NCBI RefSeq assembly: GCF_009730915.1
Contig: NC_052473.1
Location: 18,000,100-18,064,099, forward strand
Length of the DNA stretch: 64,000 nt
Source of the DNA: Dioscorea cayenensis subsp. rotundata
Taxonomy: Eukaryota; Streptophyta; Magnoliopsida; Dioscoreales; Dioscoreaceae
Reading direction: 5' to 3'
The position numbers and the translations under genes were made by a program. Positions within the stretch are counted from its first letter, which is position 1. Each line of letters opens with the position of its first letter. The notes beneath the pieces are model-generated. The model was not told where the DNA came from. It searched no databases and saw only the letters and a list, made by a program, of their open reading frames with translations. Below, piece by piece: positions 10,901 through 21,030 of this stretch.

Positions 10901-13095
10901 GTCAATTATCGTTGTGTTGTTTTCTTGTTGGATTTTGGCTAGTCTGAAGTTTTCTTTTACATTTGAGTGATGTTTGACAATATTTGCCATGATGTATTGG
11001 CATGGAAATGGTTCAATGATGTGTCTTCCCTCCTTTCTGTTTGTGAAAGTGTTTGTTGTTGATTGTATATTGATGTTGTTTAATGGCCTTATTTATGGTG
11101 TGTATTTTTTTAATGTTATTTGTACAGGATTATACAGAAGGCACCTCTGATAAGGATAGAAAATTGTCTGTATTAGTAGAGATGGGGTTCCCTGCTGATG
11201 AAGCATTTTCAGCCATTAACAGATGTGGTATCTTATTTTTTTAATTGTTTTTGTTTGTGGTTGATTTTTAAATATTAAACAAAGTTAGAATCATTCATAG
11301 ATTATTCTTTTATGTAAATTGTATTAATGTTATTGGTTTCTTGACTGCCCCACATCAATATACTGTTAGCTGTGAGTGCCACCGGCTTAATGAATTGTCA
11401 TAGTACAAGCTGATTGTTTCTAGACATTGTTGGAAAAGAATATCTTCAGTGAGAGAATTTTATACTCTCTAAAACTCCAAGATGATTTTATATTAGATCA
11501 CATGGTCAATATCTTAGTGCTTTGATGGTATTTGCTGTGACCAATTATTTTTTGAATGACTTGAATGAATTCCTTAAATCACTTTTTGTCTTTTGGCAGG
11601 AGAATAGATGAGCATTATGCTCTCCTGCATTTCTTATTTGTTCTGTAGTCCGTATGTTGCCTTTTTTTCCCTAATCCAGTTTTACTCAGGGCCTAGTGCT
11701 TCTGTTTTGGAAATTGCGGACTCCATCCACGCTGCTCAATTGGCAGCTGATTCTGCTCCCACAGAGGATGACCTTTTTCCAAATTGGTCGGAGAACAAGG
11801 TGATGTTTCTATTGCAAAGGGTTTTTTTTTTTTTGGTGAAAGAACTAACTGAGCTGCTTACTGTATGTTCAATTTGGATATTCCCTTACTGCAGGCAGCA
11901 TCAAGCTATGCATGTGGTTCCTCTGTCAAAAATAAAAGGAAGTTATATGAAATGAAGAAGATGAAACAAAGAGGCAGCTTTCTTGATCGTAAGAAACCAT
12001 GTTTTGGACAAGGTAATTTGGATGAAGGTTTTCGGTCAGGGTTGACTATCCCAAAGCCGATGATAGGTTTCAGCCTTCCAAATCAGAAGATGAAACCTGC
12101 AAATCGGATCCTTCCTGAGGCAGCCATTGGCCCCCCTTACTTCTACTATGAAAATGTGGCCCTGGCACCAAAGGGAGTTTGGGAAACTATTTCACGTTTC
12201 CTTTATGACATTGAGCCCGAGTTTGTTGATTCGAAATTCTTCTGTGCTGCTAACAGAAAGAGGGGATACATCCACAACCTTCCAATTCAGAATAGATTTC
12301 CTCTTCAACCACTTTCCTCCACGAACAGTGCAGGAAGCATTGCCCATGACGAAAAAGTGGTGGCCTTCTTGGGATCCAAGGACTCAACTAAATTGCTTGC
12401 AGACTTGCATTGCGAGTGCGAAACTGACAGAGCGGATAAGAACAGCTCTTGCCAATTCCGACGACCCACCTCCTGAAAGAGTCCAAAGGTTTGTCATGAA
12501 CGAATGTAAGAAATGGAACTTGGTTTGGGTCGGGCTACACAAGGTGGCGCCATTGGAACCAGATGAGATGGAAATGTTATTGGGTTTTCCCAGGGATCAT
12601 ACGAGGGGAGGTGGAATAAGCAGGACAGAGAGATACCGGTCCTTGGGCAATTCATTCCAAGTTGATACTGTGGCTTACCATCTTTCTGTGTTGAAGGACA
12701 TGTTCCCGAATGGTATCAACCTATTATCTTTGTTCTCTGGAATAGGGGGAGCTGAAGTTGCTTTACATAGGCTAGGAATCCATCTGAGGAATGTAGTTTC
12801 AGTTGAGTTATCAGAAATAAACAGGAACATACTCCGTGGCTGGTGGGAGCAAACCAATCAGACGGGGACCTTAATTGATATCGCAGACGTTCAGCAGCTC
12901 AACGGCGACAGACTTGAGCAAATGATAAACATGTTTGGTGGGTTTGATCTGGTGATCGGAGGAAGTCCATGTAATAATCTCGCTGGCAGCAACCGGTACA
13001 GCCGTGATGGACTTGAGGGCAAAGAATCTGCTCTCTTTTATGATTATTTCCGCATCTTGGATCTCGTAAAGAATATTATGGGAAAGAGTTTCTGA
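7922..13095 (+). CDS. DRM2: DRM2-type de novo cytosine-5 DNA methyltransferase, with one frameshift
   Basis: DRM proteins methylate cytosine in all contexts in RNA-directed DNA methylation. Eight exons: 7922-7924, 8014-8139, 8248-8344, 8415-8461, 10416-10541, 11128-11227, 11690-11799, 11895-13095; all introns are GT-AG and phases agree. An acidic N-terminus precedes two UBA domains (about residues 46-90 and 138-180, with MGF motifs; Arabidopsis DRM2 has three). The catalytic domain has the circularly permuted order typical of DRM: GGGISRTERYRSLGNSFQ, then motif I LLSLFSGIGG, then motif IV GGSPCNNLAG with the catalytic Cys at about residue 562. The protein would be 602 residues, normal for the family. 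However the frame breaks near 12313-12315: CCACTTTCC reads correctly only if one T is removed. As written, translation stops at 12474-12476 after 396 residues, before motif I. Assembly error or loss of function are both possible. Confidence 0.9.
9094..9846. repeat. Two-copy 376-bp tandem duplication in DRM2 intron 4
   Basis: The segment starting TTATAAATTGATTCTTATC at 9095 recurs at 9471 and stays alignable to about 9846, with scattered substitutions and small indels. It contains no splice-site-like exon and accounts for much of the ~2-kb intron. The rest of this intron is T-rich sequence without features. Confidence 0.85.
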
Positions 13096-13632
13096 ATCTA
13101 TTTCTTAGAGTAAAAGGATTTGTTGTCCCTATAAAGCATGGTTTCAATTTTTTTCAAGATAAGCAATCCAGAAGGTTTGATTGAAGCTCTCGTTCTTGAG
13201 CCAGATAACATTGTTGTGTTCAAATGCTTTATTTCTCTGAAGCAACCTTTCTAACCAGTTCGGCGAATATCCGCTTTCTTGCTGATTTTAGATCGACATA
13301 AAACTTTAGCTTCACAGATGCAAATGTCTGTTATTTTCGAGCATCTGAACTACCTTAACTTTATTGTTTATTTGGCCACTGTTTGAACATTCATAACCAG
13401 CAATGGCTTCTCAAGCAGTGTTCTTTTTTCCTTGCAAGAATTTGGTCCGGAAAATTTGTTTGTACTTTATTCTTGAAATTGCTAATTCAAGTGAGAGTTC
13501 ACCAAGTTATTTCTATTATGCAGCATTCCTCTCCAAATTACTTCATGCTTGTCCGCCTGGTCATAATGTTTTGTTTTGTTTTGTTTTATGTTGTTTTTAA
13601 TTATTATTATTATTATGATGGTTACACTGCTT
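13096..13632. other. DRM2 3' flank
   Basis: About 540 bases downstream of the DRM2 stop; probable 3' UTR and terminator. It is T-rich with an (ATT)n tract at about 13601-13616. Two overlapping short plus-strand frames here (13383-13643) show no protein-like character. Confidence 0.5.
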
Positions 13633-13828
13633 TAAAAAAATAAAGGTGTGTAAATGCTCCACGGAGTAAGTGATGGAGGTGGGCTCCATTGACATATGGA
13701 TGTTTACAGATAATCACTATTCATACTCTAAAAAAATAAAGGTGTGCATTTGCTCCACGGAGTAAGTGATGGAGGCGGGGTTTGTTAACATATGGATGTT
13801 TACAGATAATCACTACTCATATTTTAAA
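13633..13828. repeat. Two-copy ~97-bp tandem repeat upstream of the PPR gene
   Basis: The unit, recognisable by CTCCACGGAGTAAGTGATGG followed by CATATGGATGTTTACAG, occurs at 13633-13730 and 13731-13828. It ends ~145 bases before the PPR start codon, so it probably lies in that gene's promoter. Confidence 0.85.
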
Positions 13829-13972
13829 AATTTCAGCTACTAATAAACTATTTGGTCATTAGTAATTTGAAAGAATGAGGGCCTTTGGTGAAAAAAAGAC
13901 ATCCAACGCAAAATCCTCCCTTTCAAACCCCTTAATTTGTTTCTTAACGGGTTCGGATCTCTTTCTTCTCAA

Positions 13973-15880
13973 ATGCTGATAGCTTCTCGCTGCTTACGCA
14001 TCAGAAAACCACAGGTACTCTCACCTCCTCTCTCTCACCCCTTCTCCTCCTCCTCCTTCCATCCTTTGATCCATACAAGCACCCTTAGAATCTCCACCGT
14101 CCAAAGAGACATCAGCGCTGATCCCAAGACAGCCTTCACCAACCAAACCATCACCCGGCTCGCCAACAATGGCAGAATCCCTGACGCCCGTCACCTGTTC
14201 GACCAAATGCCTCACAGAGATGTCATCACTTGGACCGCCCTCATCTCCGCCTACATCCGCTGCGGCATGCTCCGTGAGGCTCGTGCTCTCTTCGACCGCC
14301 CTGATGCCCAGAAGAACGTCGTCACTTGGACCGCTCTCCTCTCCGGCTACGTCCGCTCCAAGAGAATCCTTGAAGCTGAGGATATCTTTAAGCGAATGCC
14401 CGAGAAGAATGTTGTTTCTTGGAACACTATGATGTCTGGATATGCTGAGAATGGGCTTGTTGATAAGGCGTGTGAGGTGTTTGATAATATGCCTGAGAGA
14501 AATGTGGTGTCTTGGAACACTATAGTGACGGCATTGTGTCAGTGCGGGAGGGTGGAAGAAGCTTGGGCGATGTTCAGGAGGATGGTACATAGAGATGTTA
14601 TTTCATGGACAGCGATGGTTGCTGGATTTGCGCAGAATGGGAGGGTTGATGATGCACAAAAGCTGTTTGATGAAATGCCGGAGAGAAATGTTGTGTCTTG
14701 GAATGCAATGATTTCTGGTTACACACAGAATTCACAGCTTGACAAAGCTCTTGAGCTTTTTGATAAAATGCCGGAGAGGGATATTCCATCGTGGAACACA
14801 ATGATCACCGGTTTGATACAGAACGGTGAATTGGTAAAGGCGAGGCGTTTGTTTGATCGAATGAATGAGCGGAATGTGATCACATGGACGACGTTGATCA
14901 CAGGGTATGAGCAAGATGGGCAGAATGAGACGGCGGTTAATGTGTTCTTGGAAATGCAACGAGACTGTGTTCGGCCTAACCAAGGGACGTTTGTCAGTGT
15001 TTTAGCTGCCATAAGTAATTTGGCGGCGCTTGCCATCGGCCAACAAGTTCATCAGATCATAAACAAGACTAGTTTTCAGTTCAGTTCTTTCGTAGAATCA
15101 GCTCTGATCAGTATGTACTCGAAATGCGGTGAATTATTCACAGCGAGAGAGTTGTTTGATTTGTCAAGTCATAAGGATTTGGTGTCTTGGAACACAATGA
15201 TCGCCGCATATGCGCATCATGGACATGGTATGGACGCGGTAAAATTGTTCGATGAAATGAAGATGACTTCATTTAAACCAGATGATGTCACTTACGTCGC
15301 TTTGCTCTCAGCATGTAGCCATTCAGGTTTGGTTGATGAGGGGCTTAGAATTTTCAAATCTCTTGTAAGTGACGAGTCAATTAATGTACGAGAAGATCAC
15401 TATGCTTGTTTGGTAGACCTTTGCAGTAGAGCGGGAAGGCTTGAAGAAGCTACAAGGTTTATCAAAGGCCTTAAGAATAAACAATCATCGGCATGTGTAT
15501 GGGGAGCTCTTCTAGGTGGTTGTAATGTACATGGTAATGAAAACATCGGTGAATTAGCTGCGAAAAAATTGTTGGAGATAGAACCAAACAATGCCGGAAC
15601 ATATCTGTTGCTGTCAAATATTTATGCATCTGCGGGGAAATGGAAAGAAGCTGCCAATGTTAGGCTCAGAATGAAAGATAGAGGATTGAAAAAACAACCT
15701 GGTTGCAGTTGGATCGAAATTGGCAATCGTGTTCATGTGTTTACAGTGCGTGATAAATCGCATAATCGATCTGAGTTAATATATAGTTTGGTGCAAGATC
15801 TTCATCACAAGATGAGTGTTTCTGATGATTATGCATTGGATTTTGATGATTTAGTGGTTGTTAATCATCAAGTAGAATGA
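13973..15880 (+). CDS. Mitochondrial PLS-class PPR protein, E subgroup (At2g35030-like)
   Basis: An intronless gene of 635 residues. The reading frame is open from 13937, but the first ATG is at 13973, which I take as the start. The Arg/Ser-rich N-terminus (about 45 residues) looks like a mitochondrial presequence. It is followed by a long run of pentatricopeptide repeats with the P-L-S rhythm: many units contain NVVSWN or DVISWT followed by M..GY and A..LFD.MPERN. The C-terminus has the E and E+ regions (AGTYLLLSNIYASAGKW, then GLKKQPGCSWIEIG), and there is no DYW domain. Proteins of this class bind specific organelle transcripts and act in C-to-U editing or RNA processing with a deaminase partner. 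It matches Arabidopsis At2g35030 in domain order and sequence. The frame is fully intact, unlike several neighbours. Confidence 0.92.
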   Translation: MLIASRCLRIRKPQVLSPPLSHPFSSSSFHPLIHTSTLRISTVQRDISADPKTAFTNQTITRLANNGRIPDARHLFDQMPHRDVITWTALISAYIRCGMLREARALFDRPDAQKNVVTWTALLSGYVRSKRILEAEDIFKRMPEKNVVSWNTMMSGYAENGLVDKACEVFDNMPERNVVSWNTIVTALCQCGRVEEAWAMFRRMVHRDVISWTAMVAGFAQNGRVDDAQKLFDEMPERNVVSWNAMISGYTQNSQLDKALELFDKMPERDIPSWNTMITGLIQNGELVKARRLFDRMNERNVITWTTLITGYEQDGQNETAVNVFLEMQRDCVRPNQGTFVSVLAAISNLAALAIGQQVHQIINKTSFQFSSFVESALISMYSKCGELFTARELFDLSSHKDLVSWNTMIAAYAHHGHGMDAVKLFDEMKMTSFKPDDVTYVALLSACSHSGLVDEGLRIFKSLVSDESINVREDHYACLVDLCSRAGRLEEATRFIKGLKNKQSSACVWGALLGGCNVHGNENIGELAAKKLLEIEPNNAGTYLLLSNIYASAGKWKEAANVRLRMKDRGLKKQPGCSWIEIGNRVHVFTVRDKSHNRSELIYSLVQDLHHKMSVSDDYALDFDDLVVVNHQVE

Positions 15881-15944
15881 GAAAAAATTTCAGGAATAAT
15901 TAATGATACAGATTTAAATGCATCAAGGTTGTATAATGATCGGG

Positions 15945-16505
15945 TTGTTTATTTATTTATTTTTTGAATAATATGGACAAGTTACGCATTTCAACCCAGT
16001 TCTTTAATTTGGAAGAAAAGTGAAATACCAACTATACAATATACAATAATAGATGTGATTATATTTATATTAACTAAAGTGTTTTAAAAATATTTATTAT
16101 TATTATTTTTTCACTATGCATATCAGTTTGAAGAGAAAAAAAAATTTAAATTTTGTAGCAAATTTTATTTTTAATCAAAATTTTGCATGTAATCACGCCT
16201 ATAAATTTATCTAATCTATGATACGATTTATATCGAGATATGTACACTCACAATACATAAATAATTGCAGGTATACCCACATTATCAAAATCCATAATAT
16301 TTTTAAATAATGCCATTTTATGTGCCCACTTTTTCTTCAACTCATTATCAAAATATACATATAAATAAATAAATATGTTATATGTATATATAATAATATA
16401 TTTGAAGGGCAAAAATTTTGTTTCTTCCCGTGAATTGAATCATTATTTCTTATTTACCAATTACCACCTAGCCAACTTTACTACCATTTTCGGGAATAAA
16501 GAACA
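15945..16505. repeat. PPR 3' flank, ancestral copy of the 23.9-25.7 kb repeats
   Basis: This AT-rich segment shares an ordered series of words with 23880-24800 and 25590-25745: TTTAATTTGG, CATATAATCACGCC-like, ATACATAAATAATTG, CCATAAT.TTTTTAAATAAT, and later TATTTGAAG..AAA followed by CGTGAATTGAA and CGGGAATA. It is therefore one arm of a dispersed duplication, not a gene. Confidence 0.65.
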
Positions 16506-17200
16506 TTTGTAATTTGATTTGATTTTATTTTTTACAAATACTATAAATATGGTCAACAGCATGCATCTTCACTTGGCACATGAGATTTAAATAGTAAGTT
16601 GCACCCACAAACGGCGGCCATTATCATCACTTCATCTAGGGAAAAGAAACTCAAAGATAATATAAGTGACGGTTGGAGACCGTCAAAGGCTTAAACGAGC
16701 CATATGAAGAGAGATTCTTGTGGCGATATAGGAAAATATTTGAAGTTTATCCATTCATTCATCAAGGTTTCAAGACTAAAGAAGGTTTTAATATTTATTT
16801 TTATTGCAATGTATACTTTTTGGTTTAGATTTATGTTCTCTTTTCATGGAGCACTAATTTGTGAGATATTTGGGCATAATGAACCCTAGGGATTATTTTG
16901 TATTAAGACGATGTTAATCTTTTTTTGATTGATAGCATTTGAGATCTATTAAATGAGCTTTTGTTGCAATGGTAATATACATGGTGACAACCCAGATCCC
17001 ATGTTGTTTTATATTGTGATGAGTTAGAACTTCACTATGTGGAGAATCTACCTTAATAAAAAAAGATTGTCAGTACGCCTAGAGATAGGGTATTGAGGAG
17101 TATGATATTTTCAAATCTATCACCTTACAATTCTTCCAAGGTTGAAATTTTTCTAAAATACTAATGAAATTATAGAGAATCACATTGGCTTTGTATGGGA
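16506..17200. other. Intergenic, no gene seen
   Basis: AT-rich; a 61-codon plus-strand frame at 16704-16889 is hydrophobic but has no recognisable features and no conserved start context. I regard it as chance. Confidence 0.5.
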
Positions 17201-17237
17201 TTAGGTATTGATTGTCTCAAGAGAGGAATCAATACAA

Positions 17238-17428
17238 CTTAGGAACTTTCGGTCAATGACCTATCAATTGATGGTTTAACATCCTTGTCTAAATTAACAC
17301 TTTCAGGTAATTCATCACTTGAATACCTTTTCAACATGCTTGATTTGCCTCTAAATGTCATCTTCATCATTAATGATCTTAGACAATTAGTTTACTTAAA
17401 TCTCTTCTTCAATCAATTTCTTCTTTAA
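17238..17428 (+). pseudogene. Possible leucine-rich-repeat relic
   Basis: Read from about 17250, the plus strand gives LTSLSKLTLSGN and, 34 residues on, LRQLVYLNLFFNQF, then a stop. Both segments follow the LxxLxxLxLxxN pattern of plant LRRs. There is no open frame on either side. With only two repeat-like segments this could be chance; if real, it is a remnant of an LRR receptor gene. Confidence 0.3.
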
Positions 17429-17429
17429 G

Positions 17430-19110
17430 CTAGATAAAATAACTATAGTTAGTGCTAGTAATTGTTAGTCCATCTACTTTTCTCGAGTTAATTTTATTTA
17501 CTTGGCATAAATCTTACACTTGCGAAATTGAGCGGAATTCCATGTTGCCTTCATATGCAATTAACTATTTATATTGATTTAGAGGTTAGATTGTTTGGAC
17601 ATAAAGATCCCACAAGTATGTTGATAACTCTTTTCGAAACTAACAATTAATCGCCTACTAAACCCTAACGAGATCTCTTTCTAACATAAGTGTTATATTA
17701 CCATGAAATAATGTGATGTTGAAATAATGTATGTAAATACCTGGTTGCACATGAAGTCTTCTATGTGATATCACCATCATCCCTTAAAGTAGTTGTATAC
17801 TTCAATGATTTATACTATCTACAAGAATATGCTAAGATGCATTACTGAACATTGTGTGTTAAGGATTGTCTATACTTGTAGATAAGAATGCTCAAGGGCA
17901 TCCTCACCGTATTGAAGAGAAAACAAAAAAGAATGCTCGTTATTATAGTAGAGAATCTATAGTTTTAGACTTTTCGTTTATATAAAAAGAAAACACAATC
18001 AAAATGACTTGCTTACCAGTAATCTTTGTAGCTGGATGAAAAGCAAGCATTTTTCAACAAGATTTAGTGTTGTCGGGTGTAGGTGTTTGGGGACTTCTAT
18101 TGAAACGAGAGATTACGGAGGAAACCCTCGGATCAACATTCTGACTCTTCGCTTAGAAGCCCATCTTGGCCTCTTTTAGAGTGCCAAGCATATATAATTG
18201 CGAAAAACAATAATTTGAATAGTCATAGCCCATAATTATGGGTATCACCCATAAATCTGAACTTTAATATGAACTAACGAAAACAAATTCTACCTCCATT
18301 AGCAAGAACAACTGATGGATCTAGTCTTTTCTTTAAAGTAGTGGTTTGCCCACCAACATTTCTATAAAGCATAGTCCCTTGAGCAGTCACTCTACTTTTC
18401 CAAACTTACCTTTTAGTTTCTTTCCTTTAAATTGTAACTTTTATTCTCTTTGCTATTTTACCATGTCAGTCCCCCTAAGCCCTTACTCTAAACCCTACAA
18501 AAAATGGACGGACATGGATAGCTTTAAAATAGTAAATTGGACTAAAAAGTCACAATTTAAAATAAGAAACTAAAAGAATAAGTTTGAAAAGGTAGAAGAA
18601 CTATTTAGAGAATTATACCATTATCTTATTTGAGTCAGTCCCGATGGTGTAGGGTTAGGGTTTAGTGTTTAGAAGGATTGATATGACTCAATTAAAATTA
18701 TAGAGGGACTAAAAGGTTATGATTTAAAATAGAAAGATTAAAAGATAAGTGTGAAGAAATAAAGGGACTGTTTAGAGAATTATACTTTTCCATAAAGATA
18801 CAGTCTACAGACCATACATTAAGTGTATTAGTGCATTCGAAAGAATTCAACAAAATTTAAGGAGATCGATACTATCTTCAATTATCCTCATGTGCTTCTA
18901 TATGAAGAAAAAGATAGATTTCATACTTGGTGAACCTCCGTACTTGTCTGTCCCTTTGATAATAATCTGTTTGTTCCTTTGGCAATCCCTTGAAATGGAC
19001 CCATTTCATAATTGGAACTGAATATTAGAGACTTCTTGAAAATTGCATATTTTATTTACTCATTGGAAAGTGGAGTTTTTGGGCTTTTTAGCTGTTGTGA
19101 TTTCTTTCAT
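17430..19110. other. Gene-poor stretch between the two receptor-like relics
   Basis: AT-rich with no open coding segment. A repeated motif (GGACT AAAA..T..TTTAAAATA..A) occurs at about 18538-18572 and 18710-18742, flanking CTAAACCCTAC and AGGGTTTAGTG words, suggesting an old inverted or tandem element too decayed to name. Confidence 0.4.
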
Positions 19111-19114
19111 TGTA

Positions 19115-19490
19115 ATAGACAGTAATCCATAAGCATTAATACATTGTCATCTAAGAGTATGTTGCTAGGCTACAGATCATTGTGTCGTACCCATGTCAAA
19201 TGTATGTGTTGTAAAGCACGTAGCATTTGATACAAAAAAAACCTTGGTACAAAATATTGTACTAACATATAAGAATAGTAGAATGAGTAGATTTCATCTC
19301 CAATACAACAGATCAAAGAGTATGTTGCAATAAGTAAAAGCTTTGTGATAATATATAAAATTTAAACTATCAATAACAGAAAAACTTTAACCTAACAATT
19401 GTTCATAGGCAAAGCTCCGTCACGTTTGTGCTTATCTACCAAATCCAATTCCATCATCTCTTGTGCAATATATACAACAGTAAATGCTCT
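19115..19490 (-). pseudogene. Decayed receptor-kinase catalytic domain relic
   Basis: On the minus strand near 19185-19130 the reading is HNDL, stop, PSNILLDDN, which matches the kinase catalytic loop HRDLKPSNILLDDN with Lys changed to a stop. Just upstream, ALQHIH occupies the position of the ALxYLH helix that precedes this loop in LRR receptor kinases. Still further upstream (about 19482-19440) AFTVVYIAQ resembles a glycine-rich-loop region. The frame is broken by several stops. The match to the loop over about 13 positions is hard to explain by chance, but no full domain survives. Confidence 0.5.
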
Positions 19491-19748
19491 TCAATCTAAA
19501 GGAGGGATTACATCCAGAACATCTATAACCTAAATTATTACAAAATCAGTTGAACTAAATTAAAATAATAATAATAAATGGAATCACAGACAATATATTA
19601 AATTAATTAATTATTCTTTCCATTTTAGTAAAAAATTAAGTAGAAAACTCATATTCTTGTGCTTCTAGTACACTAACAATAGCAACAACTTCATCATCCT
19701 CAGTGTAGCAACACATTGTCATCGAATGCATTCGTGATCTTCCTAACT

Positions 19749-20080
19749 GCCACCCTAACTTCTCCATAACTCTAGTTAAAGGGAAAGGTTTGGTGAGAGT
19801 ATATGAAGCTAGAGAGAATTTGTCTCACAGGTGATGTGGGACTATGGACCTGAGCCACTACATCCAACATCCTCTGGGGTCCACAGCGGATGTGGGACCC
19901 AATATCCTAGCCCATCCAAAGCACAGTCCGGTATCGACGTAGAACCCAGCTCTGATATCATATTACATAGGGACCCACCACCCTAACTTCTCTATAATTC
20001 GAGTTACATGGAAGGTTTGGTGAGAGTATATGAAACTAGAGAGAATTGGTCTCATAGGCAATGTGGGACTATGAACCTGA
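19749..20080 (-). mobile_element. TRIM-like non-autonomous LTR retrotransposon
   Basis: Two direct repeats of ~105 bp (19749-19852 and 19975-20080) share CACCCTAACTTCTC, GGTTTGGTGAGAGTATATGA and TGTGGGACTATG. They flank only ~122 bp of unique sequence. Next to the right-hand repeat the minus strand reads TGATATCAGAGCTGGG (19960-19945), one base from TGGTATCAGAGC, the usual primer-binding site for initiator Met-tRNA in plant LTR elements. Its location just inside the 5' repeat fixes the orientation as minus. No protein is encoded. The element lacks the 5S-like LTR of Cassandra. Confidence 0.7.
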
Positions 20081-20348
20081 TATTCTATACTTGCAGAATA
20101 TTAAGATAGATAAACAACCAGAAATTTGTTTATATTGATTTTGATGCATTAATATCTCCTCTTGAACAACTAAATGATTTTTCAATTGCCTAGGAGTGTG
20201 TATGTGTAAATATATATATCTCATTAAAAAAGGATTAACAAATATAAGGTTGTTCTTTGTGTGCATATTTTCTTTTGTCCTCGTAATCAGTCTTATTAGT
20301 TGTTATGATTAGTGAGGATTTTAATTTAGTTTTCATTAATCACCAAAA

Positions 20349-20664
20349 TAGTATATATACTTTTCTCTATCTTCTCTTTTGGTCCTTCTACTCAAAAATA
20401 CTCCCGACTAGTCCCTTTACTTTTAAAAATGTGCTCACTTAATTAGAAATGCTCCCAACTAGTCCCTTTACTTTTAAAAATGAGCCCACTTAGTCCCCCT
20501 AGTTGGGCCATTTTTAAAAGTAGAGAGACTAGTTTGGAGTATTTCAAATTAAGTGGGCACATTTTCAAAAGTAGAGGGACTAGTCGGGAACATTTCTGAG
20601 TAGAGAAACTCATAAATAAGAGAGAGAAAAGTAGAGGAACCAATAAGGGTATTATATAATTCTA
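20349..20664. mobile_element. Fold-back (MITE-like) element, nearly self-complementary
   Basis: The left half (ACTAGTCCCTTTACTTTT, repeated twice) pairs with the right half (AAAAGTAGAGGGACTAGT and a second copy), and the outer arms TATATACTTTTCTCT...TTGGTCC and GGAACCAATA also pair. The whole ~316 bp forms one imperfect hairpin with internal subrepeats. No coding capacity. Ends are not sharp enough to call a target duplication. Confidence 0.7.
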
Positions 20665-20734
20665 AAACATTAGAGAGTTTTTATTGCCTGACCTTCAAAG
20701 GTTGCTTTTAGTTAATGTTTTTGCTATATATATG

Positions 20735-20812
20735 TGTGTATGAGAACTCATCATTTAGGACCATCCAAATCTAGGAACGTCTAAAGTAGCCATTGGATTA
20801 CTATCCAACGGC

Positions 20813-20861
<49 letters not shown>

Positions 20862-21030
20862 TATAAACAATGTTAAACAGTATCAAACAATGGTATACAT
20901 TAATCATAAATAGTAAATTTACACAGTAAGTTTATATAGTATTTATGCAAACAATAGTCATTGAATCATCATCCAACAGTTGTAAACAAACATCCCTAGT
21001 GAACAGTCATCTATACAGTACCTTTATATA
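20735..21030. mobile_element. Copy 1 of a short non-coding repeat family
   Basis: The order GAGAAC.CATCATTTAGG, CC.AAATCTAGG..CGTCTA, ATCCAACGGCTATTAT, ATAAACAAT, TTATATAGTATTTATG, ATCATCCAAC is shared with 30005-30270. An (ATT)n microsatellite has expanded inside this copy. This is probably a small DNA transposon; its class is not evident. Confidence 0.6.
20813..20861. repeat. (ATT)n microsatellite
   Basis: About 16 uninterrupted TTA/ATT units inside the repeat element that surrounds it; absent from the sister copy near 30.1 kb, so it expanded after the copies separated. Confidence 0.95.

Noticed and set aside
12127-12300. Alternative start at 12127 for a separate methyltransferase gene
   Set aside because: The first ~57 codons of that frame are nonsense compared with the family, while the upstream exon frame matches DRM. 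The frame change at 12313 explains both readings.
14021-15036. Long minus-strand frames opposite the PPR gene
   Set aside because: Antisense shadows of repeated PPR codons; the plus strand has a complete family match.
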